From assembly GCF_000400715.1 (NCBI RefSeq), contig NZ_KE007347.1, positions 2,080,001-2,144,000 on the forward strand: a stretch of 64,000 nucleotides of DNA, given 5' to 3'. The first letter of the stretch is position 1; each line of letters starts with the position of its first letter. This stretch comes from Acinetobacter genomosp. 15BJ (GTDB lineage Bacteria; Pseudomonadota; Gammaproteobacteria; Pseudomonadales; Moraxellaceae). Position numbers and translations under genes: made by a program. The notes below the pieces were generated by a model, which was given only the letters and a program-made list of their open reading frames with translations, made no database searches and was not told where the DNA came from. Below, piece by piece: positions 37,273 to 46,984 of the stretch.

Positions 37273-38093
37273 TACCAATGCACCCAACCTGTCCACCATG
37301 TTGCAAGAATAAACAAACCAAAGATAATGCGATAATACGCAAATGCGGTGAAATCATGTTTAGACACATAACGAATCAAAGCGCGAATCACCACCAAAGC
37401 AGAAACAAAGGCAACAATGATTCCTACGCCTAATACAGCCATATCATTGCTATGCAACTCATGACGCATCTTGTACATATCCAATAAGCCTGCGCCCATC
37501 AGCACTGGGATCCCTAAAAAGAAGGAAAACTCTGCCGCAGCTTTACGTGATACGCCTAAGAATAATGAGCCAATAATGGTCGAGCCTGAACGAGACGTTC
37601 CGGGAATCAAAGCCAGACACTGAATCAAACCAATTAAAGTCGCTTGTTTAAAACTCAGATCATCCACTTCTTGAGTGACAATCTGATGTGGACGACGTTC
37701 CGCCCATAAAATAATAAAACCACCGACAATCAAGGCAATTGCAACGGTAATCGCATTAAATAAATAGGCTTTGACCACATCGCCGAAGGTCAAACCAATA
37801 ATCACAATTGGAATCGAGGCAATAATCAGATTCAGGCTTAAACGACGACCTTGCTCTTGCCCTGTTAATGCACCAATCAGTGCACCCCACAATTTACCCC
37901 AATATTCATAGATCACGGCTGCAATTGCACCAATCTGTACAGCCACCGCGAACATATCTCGTTTTTCAACCGTCCAGAAATCCAACAGTTGACCAGTTAA
38001 AATCAAATGCCCTGTACTTGAAATTGGTAGAAATTCAGTAATCCCTTCCACCAATCCCATAATTGCTGCTTTAAATAGCAATAAAAGATCCAT
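37272..38093 (-). CDS. uppP: Undecaprenyl-diphosphatase
   Basis: A 273-residue polytopic enzyme (BacA/UppP) that dephosphorylates undecaprenyl diphosphate to recycle the lipid carrier of peptidoglycan synthesis. Both active-site regions are present: [20 protein letters not shown] near residue 14 and [13 protein letters not shown] near residue 163. It sits 8 bases after tsaB and overlaps rsmJ by the TAATG junction. Confidence 0.96.
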   Translation of the reverse strand: MDLLLLFKAAIMGLVEGITEFLPISSTGHLILTGQLLDFWTVEKRDMFAVAVQIGAIAAVIYEYWGKLWGALIGALTGQEQGRRLSLNLIIASIPIVIIGLTFGDVVKAYLFNAITVAIALIVGGFIILWAERRPHQIVTQEVDDLSFKQATLIGLIQCLALIPGTSRSGSTIIGSLFLGVSRKAAAEFSFFLGIPVLMGAGLLDMYKMRHELHSNDMAVLGVGIIVAFVSALVVIRALIRYVSKHDFTAFAYYRIIFGLFILATWWTGWVHW

Positions 38094-38101
38094 AATTAAC
38101 C

Positions 38102-38800
38102 TTAGTTCGCTTTACCTTGTTCGGGAATTTTTTTCCAAGCATCATCACGTAAATACACAGGCAGCGCATATTCAGCATCAACCCATTTTTGTTGTGCCGC
38201 ATACATGCGTGCAATCGTTGCAATGTCCTGTGCCGTTGCCTTGATGTTGACATTTGACGTGTGCTGAATGGAAGCCGCTTCTGAGTCTAAGTCAGTTGGC
38301 TTAATTAATTCTGAACCTGAACCAATCGCTGTAAATTGACAATACGCCGTGGCCTGCTCATAACTTAACAATTTCTCATCATCAATGGCCTGCATCATGC
38401 CCTGCTCATCTAGACTAAAATTGGCAATATAGACTTCTTGCATACGCGCATCGAGAACGGCCGTCACCTGCTCTAAGCCATTGAGACGATAAGCCGCCTG
38501 CGCCAAAGCTTGTAAACTTGAAACAGGAATCACAGGTAAATCTTGCGACCACGCGAGTGCCTGTGCTACAGCCGCATTGATACGCACACCACTGAATGAA
38601 CCTGGACCACGACTAAATGCAATTGCAGTTAAGTCGGCCAATTGCGTATTGGTTTGCAACAAGGCTTGTTCAGTTAAAGGTAAAATGGTTTGAGTTTGTG
38701 CCTTGGTTCGCTCATCCAATTGAAAATAGAGTTCTTGAGTATCATCAATTAATGAAACAGAACACTGCTCATTTGCAGTTTCCAATGCAAGCAACTTCAT
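38102..38800 (-). CDS. tsaB: tRNA threonylcarbamoyladenosine biosynthesis protein TsaB
   Basis: A 232-residue ASKHA-fold protein that forms a complex with TsaD and TsaE to make t6A in tRNAs. N-terminal LLALETANEQCSVSLIDD and AFSRGPGSFSGVRINAAVAQ (near residue 63) are diagnostic. It is the first gene of the tsaB-uppP-rsmJ transcript. Confidence 0.94.
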   Translation of the reverse strand: MKLLALETANEQCSVSLIDDTQELYFQLDERTKAQTQTILPLTEQALLQTNTQLADLTAIAFSRGPGSFSGVRINAAVAQALAWSQDLPVIPVSSLQALAQAAYRLNGLEQVTAVLDARMQEVYIANFSLDEQGMMQAIDDEKLLSYEQATAYCQFTAIGSGSELIKPTDLDSEAASIQHTSNVNIKATAQDIATIARMYAAQQKWVDAEYALPVYLRDDAWKKIPEQGKAN

Positions 38801-38890
38801 GCAAAAACCTTAGAGAAAAAGAGATAAAAAACGTCGAGTATCATACTCCACTCAAACGCGATAGGCGAGTTATTGTGTTTTTATCACCAT

Positions 38891-38916
38891 AAAAAAGCCA
38901 AGCATAAACTTGGCTT
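38891..38916 (-). terminator. Terminator after the gamma carbonic anhydrase gene
   Basis: Read leftward, AAGCCAAG and CTTGGCTT form an 8-bp stem around a 6-base loop, followed by a T-run. Confidence 0.8.
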
Positions 38917-38931
38917 CTTAAACTGAAATAA

Positions 38932-39462
38932 TTAGAACTGGAACGGTTCTAAATCTAAGAAATTTTTATAATGTTCTGCATAATGCAATGCACTTAAACG
39001 CAATCGGGCAACCCCCTGCTCATCCAGCGTTTTCACCACTTTACCCGGTGATCCCATCACCACTGAATTGTCTGGAATCACTTTCCCTTCAGGAATCAGT
39101 GCATTGGCTCCAATAATACAATTCTTGCCAATCACAGCATTATTCAAAATCACTGCATTCATACCGATTAAGGAATTATCGCCAATCGTACAACCATGCA
39201 GCATCACCTTATGCCCAATCGTGACATATTCGCCTACATTCAGCTCAATGCCTGCATCGGTATGCAGTACTGCATTTTCCTGAATATTAGAGAAGTTACC
39301 AATCCGAATCACGCAATTATCAGCACGAACCACGGCACCAAACCAAATGCTGACCTGACGTCCTAATTCAGCCTGACCAATCACGGTCGCCGTGGGTGCA
39401 ACCCAACCATCCCAAGGTTCATGTAAAGCTTTTGGACTCAATCCTTGATAGGTATACATCAT
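38932..39462 (-). CDS. Gamma carbonic anhydrase family protein
   Basis: A 176-residue left-handed beta-helix protein of hexapeptide repeats (I/V-G-x-x pattern) like YrdA and PaaY. Zinc-ligand histidines of the family appear in ENAVLHTD and in TIGHKVMLHGCTIG; RADNCVIRIG is the usual start of the repeats. Such proteins act as trimers; carbonic anhydrase or thioesterase-type activity is not certain for this subgroup. The second ATG at 39459 is equally possible as start. Two-gene unit with the Nudix gene upstream (20-base gap). Confidence 0.9.
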   Translation of the reverse strand: MMYTYQGLSPKALHEPWDGWVAPTATVIGQAELGRQVSIWFGAVVRADNCVIRIGNFSNIQENAVLHTDAGIELNVGEYVTIGHKVMLHGCTIGDNSLIGMNAVILNNAVIGKNCIIGANALIPEGKVIPDNSVVMGSPGKVVKTLDEQGVARLRLSALHYAEHYKNFLDLEPFQF

Positions 39463-39482
39463 GATAAATAACTCTTAAAAAA

Positions 39483-40097
39483 TTAGAATTTAGATAAACC
39501 AAAATGAGGCGGATTCACCAAGAATGGCCAATTCTTTTGATAACCCAATCCATATTGAAATAAAGAAATTAACATGCGAGCCGTAAGTCCCCACACAATT
39601 TCACTTTCCACCTGCATACTTGGAAAATAAAGCGACTGTCGTGCTAGACGGACTTCATAAGGCAAAGGGGGGGCATCCATCAATTCTTGTAATGGTGCAA
39701 AGAAAATTCGATCAATTTCTGTAGGTTGAGCTATTAAATCGACTTGAGCGGGTATTAATCCCACAATGGGTTTGACAGACAGACCACTCCGCGCACGCTG
39801 AATCGGTAAATCACCCAGCAGCTTCACATCAAATGGATTTAAAGCTGTTTCTTCCTGAGCCTCACGTAAAGCTACCACGATATTACTGGTATCACTCGGA
39901 TCACGTTTGCCACCAGGGAAAGATACTTCCCCTGCATGTTGAGACAGTTGCATTGAACGGCGTGTCAGTAGAACTTTCGGTTGCGGTTCTTGGGTAATGG
40001 CAATCAAAACAGCAGCATCCGCCTGCTGGATTCGCTTGGAAAAACGCAACCGTTGTTGTAAAAGCTGTATTAACGATGGTTCTTCCATATGACTCAT
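39483..40097 (-). CDS. Nudix hydrolase, coenzyme A pyrophosphatase type
   Basis: A 204-residue Nudix protein. The box reads GGKRDPSDTSNIVVALREAQ followed by EETALN, and the upstream LTRRSMQLSQHAGEVSFPGG matches the CoA-pyrophosphatase subgroup (NudL/YeaB), which cuts CoA and derivatives. The start at 40097 (MSHMEEPSLI) follows a purine-rich AAAAAAGAG stretch; a longer frame to 40154 is possible. Confidence 0.88.
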   Translation of the reverse strand: MSHMEEPSLIQLLQQRLRFSKRIQQADAAVLIAITQEPQPKVLLTRRSMQLSQHAGEVSFPGGKRDPSDTSNIVVALREAQEETALNPFDVKLLGDLPIQRARSGLSVKPIVGLIPAQVDLIAQPTEIDRIFFAPLQELMDAPPLPYEVRLARQSLYFPSMQVESEIVWGLTARMLISLFQYGLGYQKNWPFLVNPPHFGLSKF

Positions 40098-40218
40098 CTC
40101 TTTTTTCTCTTTTTCCTTATCCAGCATCATAGCTGAAATTTTAACTGCAATCATAGATCATGATGCGAAGTCATCAAAATTCAGTTATGCTGAGCTATCT
40201 CTACGGCTGATGATAATT

Positions 40219-40767
40219 ATGAGCTTTTGCGTTGCGTGTGGACATCAAACTGAAGCAAAAATTCCACTCGGTGATCATAAAACACGACTTGTCTGCACTC
40301 ATTGTGGCAATATTCACTACGAAAATCCCAAAGTGATTTGCGGTGCATTGGCCCTTTGGGATGACAAAGTGCTGTTATGTCGCCGCGCAATTGAGCCTCG
40401 CTATGGTCTGTGGACCTTACCTGCTGGTTATATGGAATTATTTGAGACCATGGAGCAAGGTGCTGCAAGAGAAACCCGTGAAGAAGCTGAGGCCGAAGTA
40501 GAAATCGAACAACTGTATTGTATGTACAATATCCCACGTATCGGGCAAATTTATGTTTTATTCAAAGCACAATTAAAACAAGGCTTATTTGGTGCTGGTG
40601 AAGAAAGTATTGAATGTCGTCTATTTGAAGAACATGAAATTCCTTGGACTGAACTGGCTTTTCCAAGTGTAGAACAAACACTCCGACATTATTTTAATGA
40701 TCGTAAAACCGGACAGTTCCCTCCCCATCTGGAAACACTGGGAACCCGACTCGACCATACGGGTTAA
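40219..40767 (+). CDS. Nudix hydrolase with N-terminal zinc ribbon
   Basis: A 182-residue protein. A zinc ribbon of two CxxC pairs (CVACG near residue 3 and CTHCG near residue 29) precedes a Nudix domain with box GYMELFETMEQGAARETREE. This architecture resembles NADH pyrophosphatase-type and ADP-ribose-type Nudix proteins; the exact substrate cannot be read. I prefer the ATG at 40219 (MSFCVACGH) over 40210. Divergent from the CoA-type Nudix gene. Confidence 0.85.
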   Translation: MSFCVACGHQTEAKIPLGDHKTRLVCTHCGNIHYENPKVICGALALWDDKVLLCRRAIEPRYGLWTLPAGYMELFETMEQGAARETREEAEAEVEIEQLYCMYNIPRIGQIYVLFKAQLKQGLFGAGEESIECRLFEEHEIPWTELAFPSVEQTLRHYFNDRKTGQFPPHLETLGTRLDHTG

Positions 40768-40772
40768 AATAT

Positions 40773-40796
40773 AAAAGACCGCAATTGCGGTCTTTT
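40773..40796. terminator. Bidirectional terminator, Nudix gene / fil operon
   Basis: AAAAGACCGCAA and TTGCGGTCTTTT form a perfect palindromic stem with a T7 run on the plus side and A-run on the other. It ends both the Nudix gene and filF. Confidence 0.9.
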
Positions 40797-40810
40797 TTTC
40801 AAGCATTCAC

Positions 40811-42829
40811 TTAAGACTTTATTTTAATGGCATTACATGCAGGACGATTTTGATCTGCGATACGAATACTCGCAGTTCCTTGATAACCTTTTGCAAAAGC
40901 ACGCTCTTGAGCCGTTGGTTCAACAAACTTGCTCTTATCTGTTCCTTCTTTATCATAAGCATTGATATAAGCGGTCAGATATAAAGCAGAATTATTCAAC
41001 CAAGAAACCGTATTATTTGAGAAGTTGGTTAAGTTAATTCCTGTGGCTTGGCCATTTAATAAGTTATGCACATTGATTTTCGCACCACTAATATTATTTT
41101 GACCATTTAAGGAGGTAAAGTTTAACCCTAGTAATACACCTTCAATAGCACCAAATTTTGGATTTGCTAAAATCATACGCACAGTAATTGATTTATCATT
41201 CGCTGAATAAAGTGCCCCACCTGTCGTACCCACTCGATATTGTGTTACACCATACTCATCAATAAATGTACCATCTGCTTGTGGTTCTGCTTTGGCGCAG
41301 CTCCCTGACATATCTGTTGCGGTTGCATCCTTTTTAATATCAGTGCGAATATCACCGTGTTCATCAATTACAATCCCTAAATCAACTGATGGAAGGGTGG
41401 TCTCTTGAAATTTAAAAGTCAGAGTTGCGTATAATGGGAATGCATAACGCTGCCCCGATCTAACATTCGCTTCTGTAGTAAAGACATCTTTTGGTAAATA
41501 ACTAGCTGGGTTGACCTTAAATACATCGGTTACCCCTTTATAGTTAATGCCAGCGACACTTTGCTGCCATAAACCCAAATCTTTTGCATTGTTAAATGGG
41601 TCCGTCGATTTAAGTTTCATCAACTGTCTATAGACAGCTTCAGTACTGGCGATATTGGTTCCATTAATTAACTTACCTTGTGTCATTAACACATCTTCAG
41701 TTGTATTATTGTTTAATGTAAAACGTAGTGGCTGATTCGAGTTAATCTCTTGATTAACCAAGTTAAACCATTCTTTTTGTGCTTTAATTTGCAGCTTTTC
41801 TGGTTTCGTTGTTCCAAGCAATACGATAGGCGGAGATACAACACCATTGGTAATAATCGGGCTTCCTCGCCACTGCTGACCATAACCAATCGTATAGCCT
41901 TGACGGTCTGTTAATAATTCAAACCGCCCCATCGAGTGCCGTAAACTAGCCCCGTTGTCCCCACCGATATTGAGACAGTCCTTATAAACCTCTCTATTAC
42001 ATCCAAAAAGACCATCAGGAAATATACCACTTCCTTCATTAGGAACTTCCACAACTGTACCATTGCTACCGGCTTTAAAAAGAGGTAACTCTGCATACAA
42101 TATCCCCACATTACTTAAATTGAGTAATTGTGTGACAACGGCAAAAGCCTGCTCATCATTAATTTTGCTTACATCTAACCATGGCTTTAAAATTTCAACA
42201 TATGCGCCACTGCTTAATTCAGTGCTCCCAATATCACGACTGATAGCAGCAAGCGTATTTTTCTTTTCCGTGGTGAACTCAATTGGTTGTACATCACCAA
42301 TGACATTCATATCATTTGCAACACTCTGACTCTGAAAAATTTTAGCCAAAGCCATGGCAACTCTGATCGTGTCATCACTGATACTTAAGCTAGCAGGTGT
42401 CTGTCCCGTTAAACCTGTTGCTAAATCAAGAATTCTGATTCGCGCAGGTACTGCTGCTACTTTTGTTTTTGTAATTTTATCTAATTGAACTGTACCTAAA
42501 CTAATTTTTCTTGGGCTTTCAGCACCTTGAAGATAAAAAGTTACCGTATCACCGAGCTTACACGCACCTGTAACGATATTGCCGTCTAGTTTTGTAGCAA
42601 AGTGATTGACCTTATCACTGCTACAATCAAAATTTAAACCCGCTACTGGGTAATCTAGAACAAACTGTAAACAATCCGTCGAAGTAATATCACAACTGCT
42701 ATTTGAAGTTACCCCTGTTACACCTTTATTAGGGTCTTCATTGATTTTGGCACTTTCACCACCACAACCATGTAAAAAAATAGCCAACGTTGAAAGCGCA
42801 AATGGCAATAATTTTTTTTTGTTCATCAT
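40811..42829 (-). CDS. filF: Putative pilus system lipoprotein FilF
   Basis: A 672-residue exported protein with lipobox LHGC (Cys22) followed by GGE. The rest is a secreted-type sequence rich in Asn, Thr and beta-strand pattern, without a recognised catalytic domain; several cysteines (CDITSTDC, FGCNREVYKDC) may form disulfides. In Acinetobacter this family is annotated as FilF and has been studied as a surface antigen. It is the last gene of the filB-F unit, 19 bases after filE. The 'pilus' label is a naming tradition; I see no pilin-like or usher-like features in it. Confidence 0.82.
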   Translation of the reverse strand: MMNKKKLLPFALSTLAIFLHGCGGESAKINEDPNKGVTGVTSNSSCDITSTDCLQFVLDYPVAGLNFDCSSDKVNHFATKLDGNIVTGACKLGDTVTFYLQGAESPRKISLGTVQLDKITKTKVAAVPARIRILDLATGLTGQTPASLSISDDTIRVAMALAKIFQSQSVANDMNVIGDVQPIEFTTEKKNTLAAISRDIGSTELSSGAYVEILKPWLDVSKINDEQAFAVVTQLLNLSNVGILYAELPLFKAGSNGTVVEVPNEGSGIFPDGLFGCNREVYKDCLNIGGDNGASLRHSMGRFELLTDRQGYTIGYGQQWRGSPIITNGVVSPPIVLLGTTKPEKLQIKAQKEWFNLVNQEINSNQPLRFTLNNNTTEDVLMTQGKLINGTNIASTEAVYRQLMKLKSTDPFNNAKDLGLWQQSVAGINYKGVTDVFKVNPASYLPKDVFTTEANVRSGQRYAFPLYATLTFKFQETTLPSVDLGIVIDEHGDIRTDIKKDATATDMSGSCAKAEPQADGTFIDEYGVTQYRVGTTGGALYSANDKSITVRMILANPKFGAIEGVLLGLNFTSLNGQNNISGAKINVHNLLNGQATGINLTNFSNNTVSWLNNSALYLTAYINAYDKEGTDKSKFVEPTAQERAFAKGYQGTASIRIADQNRPACNAIKIKS

Positions 42830-42848
42830 TGGTTAATCCTATCCATGA

Positions 42849-44117
42849 TTACTGTAAAACAGAAATTTTTATCTGTCCTTGATTAGAAAGTTCTTGTTCA
42901 GAAACATCGACCGCCGATGCTAATGGCGTCATCATCATGTAATGAGCACCTACTGGTACTTTTATCACACCTTGGATACCCGAATGTTGTAACACTGTCG
43001 CAGCAGTTTTACTATTTTTAAATCCACTTACACCCTCTTCAATACACCCTTTTTCATCCAAAAATACAACTAAAGGCCAGTAATAAACAGGTTTTTCATT
43101 ATTGGAAGAATATGAATCAATTTGCATATACTGAATAGAAGAGTCTAGTTTCACTAGCTCATATTCAAATTTTTCCTTAAGCGGCTTTCTCGGCCACAAT
43201 CCTATATCTTTTTTAGGTGTCAGCGTTTTGATTGATTTCTTATAACTCTCTAAAAAACAACGATCATTTTCAAAAGCTGATTTTAGATCATCACTCGATA
43301 AACGGATATAAGTGCCAGATAACGCAATTGGAGCTGCTGACTGCTGTGATCGATTTAAAAGTTTATCAAGAACTGACCGGCTTACTCCTTTTTTTCGTTC
43401 TATCGTTTCAGTACGCCCAGTGCCGTCAGGTATCGTATAAAAGCGTTTTTTTCCATCCAAATTAAATTCTTGATTTTCTAAATATTCATTATTGACATAA
43501 TCAACACCATCAACCTTATTAAATCCAACTATTGAGGTCGTTCCATTTGAAGAATTAGAAACACTTTTAGTTAATGGTGTTTTTTCTACAACCGTTGGTA
43601 TTTTTTCGACTGTTGGCTTCTCTATCGTCAAAGAGTTGGAAGATACTTGTGTCTCTGTTAATTTTTTAGTTGGTACTGAAGATTCTTTTCCAGATTCATT
43701 ATTGACTATCTTCGTCGTTTTAGATGAATCGACTGCTCGTTCAATAACTTTAGGCTCTGGGACTTTTGACTCAATTAAAATCTTTTTCGCTGTATTTTGT
43801 TGGCTTTGCTTGGTTTCAAATGATTTAGGGGATTCTACCGCCCTTTTCTGTTCAAGCGGTACAATTACACTCTCGACTGGATTGTTCTTAGTAATAGTTG
43901 GTTGTGATGCTTTTTCAGCATGAGGAGGTTCCTGTTGCTGCTTACGAGGCTCTGCTTCTTTTTTTCCAATTTTCATAGGCACAACCATTGGACGACCATC
44001 TGGACCAATAATCGTATAGAAACCATCCGCATAAACAGTCGAAACACTTGATACCATTAAAAGTAATAATGAAATAGCAAGTGCCGATTGCTGAGTCCTT
44101 TTCTTTTGCATTACCAT
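42849..44117 (-). CDS. filE: Putative pilus system protein FilE
   Basis: A 422-residue exported protein. After the signal peptide (cut near VYADG) comes a short DUF4124-like stretch, DGFYTIIGPDGRPMVVP. A long low-complexity region follows (about residues 55-205), rich in Lys, Glu, Pro, Ser and Thr (for example SQPTITKNNPVESVIVPL), likely disordered and possibly spanning the periplasm. A C-terminal globular region includes DDLKSAFENDRCFLESYKKS and PLASAVDVSEQELS. It overlaps the filD end by 7 bases. Confidence 0.78.
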   Translation of the reverse strand: MVMQKKRTQQSALAISLLLLMVSSVSTVYADGFYTIIGPDGRPMVVPMKIGKKEAEPRKQQQEPPHAEKASQPTITKNNPVESVIVPLEQKRAVESPKSFETKQSQQNTAKKILIESKVPEPKVIERAVDSSKTTKIVNNESGKESSVPTKKLTETQVSSNSLTIEKPTVEKIPTVVEKTPLTKSVSNSSNGTTSIVGFNKVDGVDYVNNEYLENQEFNLDGKKRFYTIPDGTGRTETIERKKGVSRSVLDKLLNRSQQSAAPIALSGTYIRLSSDDLKSAFENDRCFLESYKKSIKTLTPKKDIGLWPRKPLKEKFEYELVKLDSSIQYMQIDSYSSNNEKPVYYWPLVVFLDEKGCIEEGVSGFKNSKTAATVLQHSGIQGVIKVPVGAHYMMMTPLASAVDVSEQELSNQGQIKISVLQ

Positions 44118-45778
44118 CTTGTTCTGTAGTTAATCCCGAGTAAAGTTACTTTTGTATTTGTTTTGACGTTCAAACCAGCATAAGGGTTTAATAACAGGTT
44201 ATTCACCCCTGTTTGGTTTGAAAGACTACTGGTATTTGCAGGAATATCATCACGGCTACGTAAAAAGCCAAGTGATAAATCTAAATCTGTGTCCTGATCA
44301 AAACGATAACCGATCCCTAAACCGAACAATTGTGCATTGTTAATCGGCACCATGGTATTTCGTTTATCATCAGGAATTGAACTAGTACGAGGCTCATAGC
44401 CCATACGTAATTTCAAGCGATCTGTTGCGGAATACTCAAAGCCAATCCCCCAACGCCAAGAAGACTGAAACTTTAATGGTAAAGATAATGATCGGTCGGT
44501 TACATCGTTAGATAAAAGCTTAGCAACTTTTAACAAAGAAATTTGGCGATCAAATTCAAATTTAAACTTGTCCCAAGCAGAGAAATCCGTCCAACCTAAA
44601 TCAAAGTTCATTTGTAAATCAGGGAATATTTTATATTTAATCCCAGCTTTAAAATGCTGTGGATATTTAAAATCCATTGCTAACAACCCAGATTCTATTG
44701 GGGGTGCATAACTTGGGAATCCTAAAATTGCAGCAAGAATCTGACCTGTCGCAGATGAGTTCAACCCGGCAATTAATTGTTGTGGCGCTTCCGCAACATT
44801 AATTAAATATTTACCTTTTAACCGCATCTTCGCTTCGCTTTGGTACACCATCCCGAAGCTAAAATCATCCGTAGGTTCCCACAATAAACCCAAGTTATAA
44901 CTTGGACTTAAGGACTGTTCCAGTGAAACATCCAGAGATCCGACCTTACTAAAAGGATCCATCCCTTGTTGAGCATTACAGATACCAAACAGTAAGAGGT
45001 CTGTAATAATGTCGCCATTTTGCTTAAACGGCCCACAAACGACTTCATCGACCATACGTAATACCCCAATCAGCTCGTTTGGGAAACGTAAATCCGTTTT
45101 CATGGCAATGGCTTGATAGGACATCCCGATTGAAGCGCCAAGATATAAATTATCATTGACCTGATAACCAAATGAAGGCGACAAATAGGTAATTCGCTCT
45201 AGAGCAACTTGCTGCCCCATATAGTTACTTGGATTACCATCTTCTGCACCGAAACCAGCTACAAGTGGTGCATAAATTGCAGTTGCGTAAGTTACTTTTG
45301 AACCAGGTGGTTTATAAGAAATACCAGCCGTCGGTGCAACTAATGGGGAGTTCGGTCCTAAATCTACAATTTTCTTTAAAACAGGTACATAAATACTGGC
45401 ATATTCAACATCACCACTTACCGTTCCTTTAAAGTCAGTACAAATATTCGAGTCTACTTCAGGCCCATCATTACAAACAATCGGATCATCCGAATAGCCA
45501 AAAACATTGTAGCCAGCTGGCGCAGCATAATCTCGTTTAATAGCAAAGTTAGCTAGAATCCCTTGCACATCAGTCTGCAAACCATCCAGTTTAGCAAGTG
45601 CTGCAGGGTTGAAGTGAACTGCACTAATTCCAGGGGGATCTGCGGTGACTGCATTCCCTAGTGATAAAGAACGTAAATCTACAGATAGGTCTTGTCCGAG
45701 TTGTGCATGGGTAGCACTCGATAGCCCAGCAAAAAAAATCGCTATCGTTAATGGACATAATTTAAGGTGTTTCACCAT
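44111..45778 (-). CDS. filD: OmpP1/FadL-family outer-membrane protein FilD
   Basis: A 555-residue exported beta-barrel protein of the FadL superfamily. After the signal peptide (cut near THAQLG) the start DLRSLSLGNAVTADPPGIS followed by AVHFNPAAL matches the FadL hatch/NPA motif; repeated amphipathic strands such as SFGYQVNDNLYLGASIG and a C-terminal tryptophan (LLGINYRTRW) mark the barrel. Family members bring hydrophobic molecules across the outer membrane; the ligand in this operon is unknown. AAGGAG precedes the start. Confidence 0.85.
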   Translation of the reverse strand: MVKHLKLCPLTIAIFFAGLSSATHAQLGQDLSVDLRSLSLGNAVTADPPGISAVHFNPAALAKLDGLQTDVQGILANFAIKRDYAAPAGYNVFGYSDDPIVCNDGPEVDSNICTDFKGTVSGDVEYASIYVPVLKKIVDLGPNSPLVAPTAGISYKPPGSKVTYATAIYAPLVAGFGAEDGNPSNYMGQQVALERITYLSPSFGYQVNDNLYLGASIGMSYQAIAMKTDLRFPNELIGVLRMVDEVVCGPFKQNGDIITDLLLFGICNAQQGMDPFSKVGSLDVSLEQSLSPSYNLGLLWEPTDDFSFGMVYQSEAKMRLKGKYLINVAEAPQQLIAGLNSSATGQILAAILGFPSYAPPIESGLLAMDFKYPQHFKAGIKYKIFPDLQMNFDLGWTDFSAWDKFKFEFDRQISLLKVAKLLSNDVTDRSLSLPLKFQSSWRWGIGFEYSATDRLKLRMGYEPRTSSIPDDKRNTMVPINNAQLFGLGIGYRFDQDTDLDLSLGFLRSRDDIPANTSSLSNQTGVNNLLLNPYAGLNVKTNTKVTLLGINYRTRW

Positions 45779-45790
45779 TATTACATCTCC

Positions 45791-46951
45791 TTAACGAGCT
45801 TTTTTACCAAAACCTATGATATCAAGCGGGAAAGATAAGCCTAGTGATACATCTGGCGCATCTTCCGTTAAACCGATCCCGACAGTACCATTGACAATTG
45901 TTTCAGGTGATACCCGCACCCCTAAAGCAAATGACAACATAGCACTACTCTGGTCAGCAGATTTATAGCTTTCATCATTCTCGAAATAGAATTTAGCCCC
46001 GGTATTAAAGCTTTGCTGATATGACATGGTCAATGACACGTCATAGTTAAATGAATAGGCAAAACCAAAAGAGAATCCACCGCTGAGACCTGGATCAAAA
46101 CTTTCTAAAACACGGCTTCCGCGCAATTGATTGAGTCCAGACTCCTTTAGACCATAACTAGTTGAAACTGATGCAAACAATACGACAGGGTCAATATATT
46201 TACGTGTACTTGCTCCAGCACCAACTGAATAATAACCTTTACCTGTTGATAGCTCATCTACCCCTACTTCATATGGGCTGTCACCTGTTTTAGTTGATAA
46301 GCTACCAAATAGAACCAAAGGCAAACGGCCCTGTTTTAACGGAAAAGGTTCCCAACGCGCACCAAAATTAATATCACCTAAACCTGCAGCTGTTTGGTCT
46401 TTCAATAATTCTTTTTTCGCCACAAAAGGTAACGAAGCAGATAACGTTACATTGTCTAATAAACCATACTGAACCGTAAACGTATTGGTTAAAGTATGGT
46501 TAGCATCTTCTTCTACACGTAATCTAGATAATGAGCTATTACTATCATTCAGAGCCAAATCAAGGCGACTATCACGATAATATGTATAGTCCAAATCATA
46601 ATAAGATGAAAAAATACCTTTCTTAATTAATGAATACTGGCGCTCATTTGATGTGAATACTTCTTGTAAATTAGTTTCCTGTGTTGCATCAGTTTCTTTT
46701 TTTTGTAAAGCACTCGCAGCTTGGTCTGCCTGATTCCCCTCAGTGACCGCACTGGTATCTACAACAGGATTTGCTGGACTTTCAGCAACTGTATTCACTG
46801 GGACTTCAGCTACTGATGCCTGATCTGTTCCAGATGCTACAGGCTCAACAGGTGATGGTTGTTCTGCTGCGTAAAGTGTTGATGTGATTGCGCTTAAACT
46901 CAAGGCTAACACACTCATATTCATCCATGTACGATTCATTTTACTTTGCAT
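45791..46951 (-). CDS. filC: Putative pilus system outer-membrane protein FilC
   Basis: A 386-residue exported protein: signal peptide (cut near TLYAAEQ), a Pro/Val/Ala-rich linker to about residue 90, then a beta-barrel-like region (FTVQYGLLDNVTLSASLP, GDINFGARWEP, LGLSFPLDIIGFG) resembling MetA-pathway/transporter-type barrels. The start could also be the ATG at 46939, which is better spaced from the AGGA element. It lies 33 bases after filB and 12 bases before filD. Confidence 0.75.
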   Translation of the reverse strand: MQSKMNRTWMNMSVLALSLSAITSTLYAAEQPSPVEPVASGTDQASVAEVPVNTVAESPANPVVDTSAVTEGNQADQAASALQKKETDATQETNLQEVFTSNERQYSLIKKGIFSSYYDLDYTYYRDSRLDLALNDSNSSLSRLRVEEDANHTLTNTFTVQYGLLDNVTLSASLPFVAKKELLKDQTAAGLGDINFGARWEPFPLKQGRLPLVLFGSLSTKTGDSPYEVGVDELSTGKGYYSVGAGASTRKYIDPVVLFASVSTSYGLKESGLNQLRGSRVLESFDPGLSGGFSFGFAYSFNYDVSLTMSYQQSFNTGAKFYFENDESYKSADQSSAMLSFALGVRVSPETIVNGTVGIGLTEDAPDVSLGLSFPLDIIGFGKKAR

Positions 46952-46984
46952 CCTATTACATTAATTTTACTGATTTTTCTAAAT